Positions 7,786 through 15,472 of a DNA stretch of 37,164 nt are shown here, piece after piece; the first letter of the stretch is position 1; every line of letters begins with the position of its first letter. Both the position numbers and the translations under genes were made by a program. This DNA is from Modicisalibacter xianhensis (GTDB lineage Bacteria; Pseudomonadota; Gammaproteobacteria; Pseudomonadales; Halomonadaceae), in the NCBI RefSeq assembly GCF_900113605.1, contig NZ_FOPY01000021.1, positions 1 to 37,164 of the forward strand. Direction: 5' to 3'. Under the pieces are notes generated by a model that saw nothing but the letters and a program-made list of their open reading frames with translations, was not told the origin of the DNA and did no database searches.

Positions 7786-8544
7786 ATGACAAGCAAACCA
7801 CACCCCGATCGCGCCAAGGATATCATTGCTTCCTTTCAGCCTACCCGAGACGAGAAGGGTCAGGAACGTCCCGCCAAGCTCAGCGACCGCGTTTATGGCG
7901 ATATCATCGAGCGCATCCTGCAGGGCGAATACGGTGAAGGCGACCGCCTGCCGTCCGAGACGAGGCTGGCCGAGATGAATCGGGTTTCCCGACCTATCGT
8001 TCGTGAAGCCCTGTCCCGGCTCAGAGAGGACGGGTTGGTTCGTTCGCAGCGAGGCGCCGGCAGCTATGTGGAATGCCGTCCGGACCGCGCCATGCTGGAT
8101 TTCGCTCCACTTGATAGCCTGGCGGACATGCAGCGCTGCTTCGAGTTCCGTGCTGCGCTGGAAGGGGAGTCGGCGCGGCTGGCGGCGCAGCATATTGGCC
8201 CTGCCTCGCTCCGGGAAATCGAGCGGGCGCTACAACGCCTTGAGGAATGCATACAGGCCGGCGAGCTTGGGGTCGATGCCGACTTCGGCTTTCATCTGGC
8301 CATCGCCAAGGCCACCAATAACCGCTTCTTCACCGACACGCTGCTGTCCCTCAAGCCGCAGATCAATTTTGGCCAGAACCTGGCCCGTAACCTGGGCTTG
8401 CGTCGACCTGGCCAGCATCTGCCGGAAGTCCAGCAGGAACATGTCGAGATCCTTCAGGCTATTCGCGAGGGCGACCCCGAACGGGCCTGCCATCAGATGC
8501 GTCAACACATCGGCAATTCGCGCCGTCGAGTATTCGAAGGATGA
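7786..8544 (+). CDS. GntR-family regulator, FadR subfamily (FCD domain)
   Basis: Repressor-type DNA-binding protein. The winged helix covers roughly residues 30-100 (LSDRVYGDIIERILQGEYGEG, then LPSETRLAEM and SRPIVREALSRLREDGLV), followed by the all-helical FCD ligand domain with metal-binding-type His residues (FHLAIAKATNN, then EHVEIL and MRQHI). The start is uncertain: an in-frame ATG at 7762 adds eight residues, and neither has a strong binding site. The gene stands 317 bases before the TTT/tartrate operon on the same strand, with CTTGTC-type half sites between, so it probably senses that substrate or a catabolite of it. Confidence 0.9.
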   Translation: MTSKPHPDRAKDIIASFQPTRDEKGQERPAKLSDRVYGDIIERILQGEYGEGDRLPSETRLAEMNRVSRPIVREALSRLREDGLVRSQRGAGSYVECRPDRAMLDFAPLDSLADMQRCFEFRAALEGESARLAAQHIGPASLREIERALQRLEECIQAGELGVDADFGFHLAIAKATNNRFFTDTLLSLKPQINFGQNLARNLGLRRPGQHLPEVQQEHVEILQAIREGDPERACHQMRQHIGNSRRRVFEG

Positions 8545-8564
8545 CGCAGGTCCATGACTACTTC

Positions 8565-8651
8565 CTGGTCTGACAAGTTTTATCCTTGAGGGGGAAATCT
8601 TGTCATTCATTTTTAACGCTATATTTCAGTAACTTATAGTTAAATCTTGTC
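8565..8651. promoter_or_regulatory. Candidate GntR operators before the TTT operon
   Basis: A near-palindrome CTGGTC-T-GACAAG (8565-8577) and two more copies of its half site within AAATCTTGTC (8596-8605, and again ending at 8651) lie in the 317-base gap before tctC. Repeated half sites suit a dimeric FadR-type regulator encoded just upstream. I see no gene in the gap 8545-8861. The promoter itself is not clear. Confidence 0.45.
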
Positions 8652-8861
8652 GTTGGTTATAGGTCTTTCTCGACTATGCCGACTAATGTCTATGCCTCTT
8701 GAGTGGACAGGTTTTACAAGTTGGCTAGCTTCAAAAGGTGAGGTACGTATCCGGGCCGTTCTGCCGGGCATGCGTATGCCGTTCGTCCGCTCTGCCTCTC
8801 GGCAACAAGAACAATCGAGCGGAAGACTTGCCAGACCACAAGAAGACCAAGGAGTACGCCA

Positions 8862-9821
8862 ATGAAATTCGCCACGACCCGCTGGGTGGGCTCGCTGTCC
8901 CTGCTGGCTGCGCTGGGCATACCCGGCATGGCCCTCGCCGAATATCCCGAACAGCCCATTACCTACACGATTCCCTTCGACCCAGGCGGTGAGTCCGATG
9001 TCACGGCGCGTTTCCAGGAGCCTCACCTGGAGGAAATCCTGGGTGTCGATGTCAACGTCAAGCATCGTCCCGGTGGGGGCGGCGCCGTGGGCTGGAGCGA
9101 ATTCCAGAGCAGCGCCGAGCCGACGGGCTACGAAATGATCGGGGTCAACATTCCGCACATCATTGCCCAGCCGATCATGCGCGAGAATGCCGGTTACGAG
9201 ACCGACGGCTGGAAGATCGTGACCTTTTTCCATACCACGCCCAATGCCTTGATCGTGCCCAAGGACAGCCCCTTCAAGACGCTCGATGATCTGGTTCAGT
9301 ACGCCAAGGAAAATCCCCAGGCGGTGACGTTGGGCGGCAGCGGGACATTCAGCGCCAACCACCTCGGCGCCCTGCGCCTGGAACGTGAAGCCGGTATTGA
9401 TGTGACCTACATCCCGTTCACCGGCACGGGTCCGCTTCCCGCGGCGGTGCAGGGTGGCCATGTCTCGGGCATCTTCAACTACTCGATGCTCGGTGTGCAG
9501 ATGCAGGACAATGCTCGCGTCCTGGCCGTGGCTTCCGAAGAGCGAGTGCCGGCCCTGCCGGACGTGCCGACTTTCAAGGAACTCGGCTATGACATCGTTG
9601 GCGGTGCCTATCGCGGGGTCGCCGTGCCCAAGGACACGCCGGACGAGATCGTCAACAAGCTGGAAGAGGCGTTCGCCAAGACTAACCAGCGCATCGCCGA
9701 AAAGCAGGAGCCGCTCGGCTTCGTCATGACCGACATCACCGACGAAGAAGTGGACAAGGTCATGCAGCAGCTCAAGTCGGCCTACCAGCCCATCCTCGAA
9801 GAAGCCAAAGCCAACCAGTAA
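8862..9821 (+). CDS. tctC: TTT-family periplasmic substrate-binding protein (TctC/Bug)
   Basis: Captures a carboxylate in the periplasm and hands it to the TctAB membrane pair. The 319-residue product starts with a signal peptide of about 26 residues ending ALA before EYPEQPI. Family marks follow: YTIPFDPGGESD near the N-terminus, HRPGGGGAVGW, and LGGSGTFSANHLGALRLE. A strong AAGGAG site precedes the ATG. It heads an operon with tctA, tctB, a TarD-like dehydratase and a TtuC-like dehydrogenase, so tartrate or a related hydroxy-dicarboxylate is the likely ligand. Ligands cannot be read from sequence in this family. Confidence 0.93.
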   Translation: MKFATTRWVGSLSLLAALGIPGMALAEYPEQPITYTIPFDPGGESDVTARFQEPHLEEILGVDVNVKHRPGGGGAVGWSEFQSSAEPTGYEMIGVNIPHIIAQPIMRENAGYETDGWKIVTFFHTTPNALIVPKDSPFKTLDDLVQYAKENPQAVTLGGSGTFSANHLGALRLEREAGIDVTYIPFTGTGPLPAAVQGGHVSGIFNYSMLGVQMQDNARVLAVASEERVPALPDVPTFKELGYDIVGGAYRGVAVPKDTPDEIVNKLEEAFAKTNQRIAEKQEPLGFVMTDITDEEVDKVMQQLKSAYQPILEEAKANQ

Positions 9822-9925
9822 CACCGCATGAGGTGCCATCCGATTCTGTAGCCTGGATGGGCTGCAGGGTCGGGTGTTGTCCGGTCACCTGACACGACCC
9901 CATCGTGCAACTGTGGAGTTGGCTC

Positions 9926-11467
9926 ATGGACATGCTACTCGAAGCCCTGCTTTCGATTCTGACCCTCGAGGGGCTGATCACGATTCTGGCAGGCGTCACG
10001 GCGGGGCTATTCATCGGCGCCTTGCCTGGACTGACGGCAACCATGGCCCTTGCGGTGCTGTTGCCGTTCACCTTCACGATGTCGCCCCTGCAGGGGCTGA
10101 TGGCGCTGGGAGCGGTCTACATGGGCGCCATCTATGGCGGCGCCTTCACCGCCATTCTGATCAACACGCCGGGGACGCCCTCATCCATCGCCACGACCTT
10201 CGATGGCTACCCCATGGCGCGCCAAGGGCGGGCCTACGAGGCACTGGCTGCCGCCACGATCGCTTCGGTCGTCGGCGGTATCATCGGTGTGGCGTTTTTG
10301 CTGCTGCTGGCGCCTCCGCTGGCGCGCCTGGCCGTGGTGTTCGGGCCGGCGGAAATGTTCTGGGTGGCGCTGCTGGGCCTGACCCTGGTGGCCAGCCTAT
10401 CCAGTGGCTCGTTGCTCAAGGGCCTGCTGGGCGGATGCATCGGCATGCTGCTCAGCACCATTGGTGTCTCGCCGATTGGCGGCGAAACCCGCTTCATCTT
10501 CGGCTTCCCAGCCCTGCAGGGCGGTATCGAGCTGATCGTGGCCCTGATCGGGCTGTTCGTGATTCCCGAGCTCATCTCGATGGCAGCCCAGGGGCGTGGC
10601 GCGCTACCCGAAAGTGGCAAGCTCAAGGGCGGTGCCGGTTCGGCCATCCTGCGCATGGGCAAGCACATCTTCAGCAAGCCCATTAATCTGATCCGCTCGT
10701 GCATCATCGGTCAGATCATTGCCATCATCCCGGGCGCCGGCGGCAACGTGACCAGCCTGGTGGCCTACAACGAGGCCCGGCGCTTCTCGAAAGACCCGGC
10801 ATCGTTCGGCAAGGGCAATGTCGACGGGGTGATTGCCTCGGAGTCGAGCAACAACGTCATGGTCGCGGGTAGCATGGTGCCGCTGCTCACTCTGGGCATT
10901 CCCGGGGCGCCACCCGATGCGATCATCCTCGGTGTGCTGCTCATGCATGGCCTGCGCCCGGGAATCGACCTGTTCACCGAAACCGGGGTGCTGACCAACG
11001 GCTTCATTCTGTCGATGGGGTTTGCGGCACTGTTCCTGCTGCCGGTCGGCCTGATGGGTGGGCGCCTGATCCATCGCATCGTGGTCAAGACGCCGTTCTA
11101 CTTCCTGCTGCCCAGCATCGCCATGGTTACCATTCTGGGGACTTATGCGCTGCGTAACAGCATGGTCGATGTGTTCATCATGCTGCTGCTGGGCACGGTG
11201 GGCTACTTTCTGCGCCTGATCGGCATCCAGGCCGCTCCCATCGTGCTGGGCATGATTCTCGGTGTCATCGCCGAGAAGGGCTACGTGCAGACCATGCTGG
11301 CGGCGGTCGTGGACCCGATTCCCTGGTTGCGGCTGGTGGCCAATCCGCTATCCATCGTCCTGGCCTGCCTGGTGGTGCTGAGTGTCGCGACGACCTTGTT
11401 GCCGGGATGGCTGGAGCGCAGCGGGCGCATGGCCAAGGCAAAACGAGACGAGGAGCAAGCGCCATGA
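9926..11467 (+). CDS. tctA: TTT-family large membrane subunit (TctA)
   Basis: Twelve-helix-class integral membrane subunit of a tripartite tricarboxylate transporter, driving uptake with a cation gradient. The ATG at 9926 has GGAG about nine bases upstream and is preferred over a GTG at 9905, giving 513 residues. The conserved N-terminal GLFIGALPGLTATMALAVLLPF, the INTPGTPSS motif, and a second repeat with IIPGAGGNVTSLVAY and LGIPGAPPDAI are all present. The stop overlaps the tctB start by four bases. The order tctC-tctA-tctB differs from the common tctC-tctB-tctA. Confidence 0.93.
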   Translation: MDMLLEALLSILTLEGLITILAGVTAGLFIGALPGLTATMALAVLLPFTFTMSPLQGLMALGAVYMGAIYGGAFTAILINTPGTPSSIATTFDGYPMARQGRAYEALAAATIASVVGGIIGVAFLLLLAPPLARLAVVFGPAEMFWVALLGLTLVASLSSGSLLKGLLGGCIGMLLSTIGVSPIGGETRFIFGFPALQGGIELIVALIGLFVIPELISMAAQGRGALPESGKLKGGAGSAILRMGKHIFSKPINLIRSCIIGQIIAIIPGAGGNVTSLVAYNEARRFSKDPASFGKGNVDGVIASESSNNVMVAGSMVPLLTLGIPGAPPDAIILGVLLMHGLRPGIDLFTETGVLTNGFILSMGFAALFLLPVGLMGGRLIHRIVVKTPFYFLLPSIAMVTILGTYALRNSMVDVFIMLLLGTVGYFLRLIGIQAAPIVLGMILGVIAEKGYVQTMLAAVVDPIPWLRLVANPLSIVLACLVVLSVATTLLPGWLERSGRMAKAKRDEEQAP

Positions 11468-11919
11468 CCCTGCGACTCAACACCGATCTTGCGGCGGGTG
11501 TGTTCGGCTTGCTGTTTGCCGCCCTGTTGTGGTTTCCCCGTGAAAGCATGGGGCGACTAAGCATCATCTTTCCTCGCGCCATCCTGGTCATCACTGTGGT
11601 GATCTCCCTAGCCCTGATCGTCAAGGCCTTCACCAAGCCGGCGGCACGCCGAGTGCATGTCGAGGGCAATCCGGTGCGCCTGGCAGTCATGATCGTGGTG
11701 CTGTTCGTCTGGTGGTATGCCATCGGCCTGCTGGGCTTTCTGCTGGCCACGGCGATCGTCTTCTTCGGCCTGACCTGGTACCTGGCTCGCGTGGAAGGGC
11801 CGGTGACGATGCGACGTCTCGCCCAGTGGGTGCCGGTCGTCGCCCTGCTGATCGGCGCATTCTATCTGGCCTTCACGCAGGTACTGAATGTCAGGCTGCC
11901 GTCCGGCATCTGGTCGTGA
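11464..11919 (+). CDS. tctB: TTT-family small membrane subunit (TctB)
   Basis: Small four-helix partner of TctA. The ATG at 11464 overlaps the tctA stop (ATGA), which implies translational coupling. The 151-residue protein shows four hydrophobic segments: near 10-26 (AAGVFGLLFAALLWF), 40-56, 73-108 (VVLFVWWYAIGLLGFLLATA, continuing) and 125-143. That is the usual topology and length. Sequence conservation in this family is low, so the call rests mostly on topology and operon position. Confidence 0.88.
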   Translation: MTLRLNTDLAAGVFGLLFAALLWFPRESMGRLSIIFPRAILVITVVISLALIVKAFTKPAARRVHVEGNPVRLAVMIVVLFVWWYAIGLLGFLLATAIVFFGLTWYLARVEGPVTMRRLAQWVPVVALLIGAFYLAFTQVLNVRLPSGIWS

Positions 11920-11961
11920 GCCTTCGAACAACCACTATCGGCCTCAAGACAAGGAGCAAGC

Positions 11962-13125
11962 ATGCGAATCACCGACATCAAGGAAGCGCGGGTCTCGATC
12001 GCGTCCGATATCGCCAATGCCTACATCTCTTTTGCCAAGATGGATGTTTCCATCCTGGCGATCTACACCGACGCCAAGGTCGATGGTCGGCAGGTCGTGG
12101 GGTACGGCTTCAACTCGAACGGGCGCTATGCCCAGAGTGGCCTGCTTCGCGAACGCTTCCTGCTCCGCCTTCAAGAGGCCGATGCCGCTTCGCTGCTGGA
12201 TGATAGCGGTCGCAACCTCGATCCGTTCAAGGTCTGGGCGACGGTAATGGCCAACGAGAAGCCGGGCGGTCACGGCGAACGCTCGGTGGCGGTGGGGGTC
12301 ATCGACATGGCGATCTGGGATATCGTGGCCAAGGTCGAGAACAAACCGCTGGCCCAGCTTCTGGCCGAGCGTTATGGCGACGGTGAGGCGGATCGTCGCG
12401 TTTCGGTCTATGCCGCCGGGGGTTATTACCACCCGGGCAAGGAAATTCGCGGTCTTCAGGAGGAGATGCGCGATTATCTGGACATGGGGTACGTGGCCAC
12501 CAAGATGAAGATCGGCGGTGTGCCGCTGGACGAGGATCTGCCGCGGGTCGAGGCGGCACTCGAGGTAGTGGGTGATCCGTCGCGTCTGGCGGTGGATGCC
12601 AACGGGCGTTTCGATTTGCAGACTGCGCTGCAGTTTGCCGATGGCCTGGCCCCCTACGGGGTGCGCTGGTACGAGGAAGCCGGCGATCCGCTCGATTATG
12701 CCCTGCAGCGCCAACTATGCGAGCACTATGCCGGCCCGACCGCCACGGGGGAAAATCTGTTCTCGCATCAGGACGTGCGTAATCTGCTGCGCCACGGCGG
12801 GATGCGTCCCGACCGCGACATCCTGCAGATGGACCCGGTGCTGTCCTACGGGCTGGTCGAATACCTGCGCATGCTCGACGAGCTGCGTATTCGTGGCTGG
12901 TCTCCGCGCCAGTGTATCCCCCATGGCGGGCACCAGTTCGCCCTGAATATCGCGGCCGGCCTCAAGCTGGGCGGTAATGAGTCCTACCCGCGCGTCTTCG
13001 CGCCCTTCGGCGGCTTCGCCGATTCCACGCCGGTCGAAGAGGGGCTCGTGGCCATTCCGGACAGGCCGGGGATCGGTTTCGAGGACAAGGCCGAACTCAT
13101 GAAAGTCTTCCACGCCCACCTTTGA
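11962..13125 (+). CDS. tarD: Enolase-superfamily dehydratase, probably D-tartrate dehydratase
   Basis: Removes water from a sugar-acid-type substrate; tartrate would give oxaloacetate. The 387-residue protein has the mandelate racemase-type layout. Active-site residues can be placed: the KxK motif Lys181/Lys183 in TKMKIGG, metal ligands Asp212 (VDANGRF), Glu238 (WYEE) and Glu264 (TGENLF), and His321 in CIPHGGHQ. As I recall them, the TarD residues of Bradyrhizobium (Lys182, Lys184, Asp213, Glu239, Glu265, His322) are offset by one. AAGGAG precedes the ATG. The adjacent TTT transporter and TtuC-like enzyme support a tartrate role. Another acid sugar dehydratase is possible but less likely. Confidence 0.83.
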   Translation: MRITDIKEARVSIASDIANAYISFAKMDVSILAIYTDAKVDGRQVVGYGFNSNGRYAQSGLLRERFLLRLQEADAASLLDDSGRNLDPFKVWATVMANEKPGGHGERSVAVGVIDMAIWDIVAKVENKPLAQLLAERYGDGEADRRVSVYAAGGYYHPGKEIRGLQEEMRDYLDMGYVATKMKIGGVPLDEDLPRVEAALEVVGDPSRLAVDANGRFDLQTALQFADGLAPYGVRWYEEAGDPLDYALQRQLCEHYAGPTATGENLFSHQDVRNLLRHGGMRPDRDILQMDPVLSYGLVEYLRMLDELRIRGWSPRQCIPHGGHQFALNIAAGLKLGGNESYPRVFAPFGGFADSTPVEEGLVAIPDRPGIGFEDKAELMKVFHAHL

Positions 13126-13155
13126 ATCGGGGCCCAACGCTAAAGGAGTTCCAGC

Positions 13156-14229
13156 ATGCGTCAGCACAAGATCGCCGTGATCCCCGGCGACGGTATCGGC
13201 ATCGAGGTCATCGAGGCAGGCAAGCAGGTGCTGCAGGCCCTGGCGGAAAAGAGCGGCGAGTTGAGCTTTGAATTCAGCGATTTCCCGTGGAGTTCCGACT
13301 ATTATCTGGAGCACGGACGTTACATTCCCGAGGGTGGGCTGGACGAGTTGGCTCGGTTTGATGCCATCTACTTCGGCTCGGTAGGTAGCCAGCAGGTGCC
13401 GGATCATGTCTCGCTCTGGGATCTGCGCCTGGCGATCTGCCAAGGCTTCGACCAGTATGCCAATGTGCGCCCGGCCCGGCTGCTGCCCGGCGTCAACAGC
13501 CGGCTGCAGGGGGCGGAGAAGATCGACTGGGTGATCATTCGCGAGAACAGCGAAGGGGAGTACTCTGGTAATGGCGGCCGGGTTCACCGCGGCCTGCCTG
13601 AAGAGATCGGCACCGAAGTCTCGATCTTCTCGCGCAAGGGTGTGGAGCGCATTCACCGCTTCGCCTTCGAGATGGCCCGAAGCCGACCGCGCAAGAAACT
13701 GACCCTGGTCACCAAGTCCAATGCCCAGCGGCACGGCATGGTGCTATGGGATGAGGTGTTCTTCGAGGTTGCCAAGGACTATCCCGAGGTCGAGACCGAC
13801 CGCGAACTGGTCGATGCGGTGACCACGCGCATGGTGCTCAAACCGGACACCCTGGATACCGTGGTGGCGACCAACCTGCACGCCGACATCATCTCGGATC
13901 TGGCCGCTGCGCTGACGGGTAGCCTGGGGATTGCTCCCACCGCCAACCTGAATCCCGAGCGAACCTTTCCTTCCATGTTCGAGCCCATCCACGGCTCGGC
14001 CTTCGATATCGCCGGGCAGGGTATTGCCAATCCCGTGGGTGCCTTCTGGACGGCCGTGATGATGCTCGAACACCTGGGTGAGGCCACGGCTGCCGAACGG
14101 CTCATGGCGGCCATCGAACGGCTGACCCGCTCAGGAATCCACTCTCAGGACCTGGGCGGCACCGCGACGACGCGTGAGCTGACCCAGGCCATCTGCGAGG
14201 ATATTCGCCAGCAGAGCGACCAGGCGTAA
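13156..14229 (+). CDS. ttuC: Tartrate dehydrogenase/decarboxylase or D-malate dehydrogenase (TtuC/DmlA family)
   Basis: NAD-dependent beta-decarboxylating dehydrogenase of the isocitrate/isopropylmalate superfamily. Members oxidise tartrate to oxaloglycolate, meso-tartrate to glycerate plus CO2, or D-malate to pyruvate plus CO2. The 357 residues are usual. Seen are IAVIPGDGIGIEV at the N-terminus, IRENSEGEYSGNGG, the basic LVTKSNAQRHGM motif, metal-binding NLHADIISDLAA, and the nucleotide-site PIHGSAFDIAGQGIANPVGAF. AAAGGAG precedes the ATG, 30 bases past the tarD-like gene. It completes the carboxylate operon. Confidence 0.9.
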   Translation: MRQHKIAVIPGDGIGIEVIEAGKQVLQALAEKSGELSFEFSDFPWSSDYYLEHGRYIPEGGLDELARFDAIYFGSVGSQQVPDHVSLWDLRLAICQGFDQYANVRPARLLPGVNSRLQGAEKIDWVIIRENSEGEYSGNGGRVHRGLPEEIGTEVSIFSRKGVERIHRFAFEMARSRPRKKLTLVTKSNAQRHGMVLWDEVFFEVAKDYPEVETDRELVDAVTTRMVLKPDTLDTVVATNLHADIISDLAAALTGSLGIAPTANLNPERTFPSMFEPIHGSAFDIAGQGIANPVGAFWTAVMMLEHLGEATAAERLMAAIERLTRSGIHSQDLGGTATTRELTQAICEDIRQQSDQA

Positions 14230-14282
14230 ATGAGGGCGGATAATGAGCGTCATGGAGGGCTAGCCATTTGAAATCTCCTGAT

Positions 14283-14299
14283 TTACGTAAAATACGTAA
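14283..14299. repeat. Palindrome TTACGTA-AAA-TACGTAA
   Basis: A perfect 7-3-7 inverted repeat lies 54 bases past the ttuC stop, with a further CGTAA shortly after. It looks like an operator, but no plus-strand gene follows within 800 bases and the nearest minus-strand transcript ends at about 14513. Its role is unknown. Confidence 0.5.
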
Positions 14300-14379
14300 T
14301 TTCGTAACCAAGCCCTAAGATATTCTATGGATGCACGGCGTACAAAGCGCGTCTGCTGCTCAAAATACCTAGCTAGAGC

Positions 14380-14410
14380 CATGAAGCCTGCCGAACAGGC
14401 AGGCTTCATG
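14380..14410. repeat. Perfect 13-bp hairpin after the tartrate operon
   Basis: CATGAAGCCTGCC (14380-14392), loop GAACA, then GGCAGGCTTCATG (14398-14410). It sits between the end of the plus-strand operon and the end of the minus-strand small RNA. There is no T run on either side. It may stop or stabilise the operon transcript. Confidence 0.55.
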
Positions 14411-14512
14411 TCGCGGTGATGCATTGATCAATGCCATGTTCAGCGCTTATCGCTCATCTTTGTCGAGAGGGATATGTCTTCGTCGGCGTCATACGCTGGA
14501 TTGTTCGAACGC

Positions 14513-14540
14513 AAAAAAATGGGCCACATCAAGTGGCCCA
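14513..14540 (-). terminator. Intrinsic terminator of the small RNA
   Basis: On the minus strand GGGCCAC (14539-14533), loop TTGAT and GTGGCCC (14527-14521) are followed by A and seven T. It is a strong factor-independent terminator, and no minus-strand reading frame leads into it. Confidence 0.93.
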
Positions 14541-14793
14541 AGGTACGCAGGGAACTGGGGTAGCCTCAATCGAGGCGGAATGCTTGTCGAGTTTCCTTAC
14601 TCGTCCGCTCCATGGCTATGCAAGCCCTCGATCCTCCTTATCGAGCCTGCCTATCCTTGGCAGGGCTTGCCGGGAGATCCGTCTCCGGGTCGATCCGTGC
14701 TAGCCAAGCACTCCTTTGGCGAGATGCTGCTCAACAACGGGGAAGTGAGCCACTCTCGCCAGTGACATCCTATCTGTAGCCAAATAAGTGCCA
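14513..14793 (-). ncRNA. CsrB/RsmZ-type CsrA-sequestering small RNA (candidate)
   Basis: About 280 bases with a good promoter, an intrinsic terminator and no minus-strand ORF. The RNA holds eleven GGA motifs. Three successive hairpins carry AAGGA in the loop: stem CGAGT/ACTCG with loop AAGGAA (14588-14603), stem CTCGAT/ATCGAG with loop AAGGAGG (14627-14645), and stem CTGCC/GGCAG with loop AAGGATA (14647-14663). The last two are enclosed by an outer helix GCAAGCC/GGCTTGC (14620-14626 with 14664-14670). A fourth (14673-14686) has CGGA in the loop. Near the 5' end, AGATAGGATGT resembles the optimal CsrA site. Such RNAs titrate CsrA/RsmA and are switched on by GacA/UvrY. The family is inferred from structure, not from alignment. 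The 5' end is estimated from the -10 box. Confidence 0.78.
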
Positions 14794-14799
14794 ACTACC

Positions 14800-14828
14800 A
14801 TTATAAGCTTTATAAAACAATATGTTAT
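14800..14828 (-). promoter_or_regulatory. Sigma-70 promoter of the small RNA
   Basis: On the minus strand a perfect TATAAT (14805-14800) is preceded, 17 bases away, by ATAACA (14828-14823; four of six match TTGACA). Transcription would start near 14793. Confidence 0.7.
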
Positions 14829-14957
14829 AAATGGCATTGGCAATAGCGAGAGGAGGGAGTGCGACAGAATGCGCCAACGAGACAGGTAATTGTGTCGGCA
14901 TTTGCCAACGCCCAGCCTGCTATTTTATGAACCATGAATGAAAACAGGCGGTTGGGG

Positions 14958-14975
14958 TGTCGCCATATGCTTACA
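14958..14975 (-). promoter_or_regulatory. Possible GacA/UvrY upstream activating site (one good half)
   Basis: Minus strand TGTAAG (14975-14970), six bases, then GCGACA (14963-14958). The consensus is TGTAAG-N6-CTTACA, so the first half is perfect and the second matches at three of six. The distance to the inferred start, about 165-180 bases, is in the range I recall for csrB/rsmZ genes. A one-mismatch IHF-like site (14990-15002) lies just upstream. Confidence 0.4.
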
Positions 14976-15115
14976 TGAGCAACATTTAATAAATATTTGA
15001 AACAAACGGATTGCCAACTTTAGAAAATGGTTAAGCCGCTCGCGGGCTCGGGGCATGGCTTGGTCGGCACGCATCGCGGCAAGTGCGAGTCAGCCTCCGC
15101 CCGCTGCATTAGGAG

Positions 15116-15367
15116 TTACAGCTTCAGCAGATTCACGACGACTTCATCATCAGTAGTGAACGTCTCGCAGCCCTCGCGACAGAAGAACTGACCGCTCAGG
15201 CAATGGTAGTCCACGGGGCGTCCGTCCATCGTCGAAAAATGGATTGGCCCGAGTCGATAGGCGGCTTCACCGTTCGCCTGAATATTCGTGTTGAATTGAA
15301 GAAAAGCGATCAGTGTGACCGATTCGCCATGCTGGCTTGTGGCAGGAAATTCGTAAGCCTCGAACAT
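15116..15367 (-). CDS. Small conserved protein of unknown function, 83 aa (paralogue of 650-901)
   Basis: Same length as the product of 650-901 and clearly homologous: MFEAYEFPATSQHG, TLIAFLQF, ANGEA, LGPIHF, DGRPVDY and FTTDDE align without large gaps. This copy has two cysteines in FFCREGCETF that the other lacks, so metal or disulfide chemistry is not a family trait. A strong GGAGGGGG precedes the ATG. No signal peptide or membrane helix is seen. It stands between the small RNA promoter region and a DUF3820 gene on the same strand. Function unknown. Confidence 0.75.
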   Translation of the reverse strand: MFEAYEFPATSQHGESVTLIAFLQFNTNIQANGEAAYRLGPIHFSTMDGRPVDYHCLSGQFFCREGCETFTTDDEVVVNLLKL

Positions 15368-15472
15368 TGCCCCCTCCGCTCACTGGCTTGTCTTGTACTT
15401 GTTTACCTACAACGTAGCACAGTGAAGGGACGGAGCATGGCTACGCCCAAGGTCGCCAGGCTGCCAGGGACT

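Noticed and set aside
8640-9839. Long minus-strand frame (399 codons) over tctC
   Set aside because: It is antisense to a clear TctC gene with signal peptide and good ribosome binding site. No family features.
14424-14765. Plus-strand frame of 113 codons opposite the small RNA
   Set aside because: No ribosome binding site, Ser/Arg-rich product without family features, and it covers the terminator and hairpins of the minus-strand RNA.
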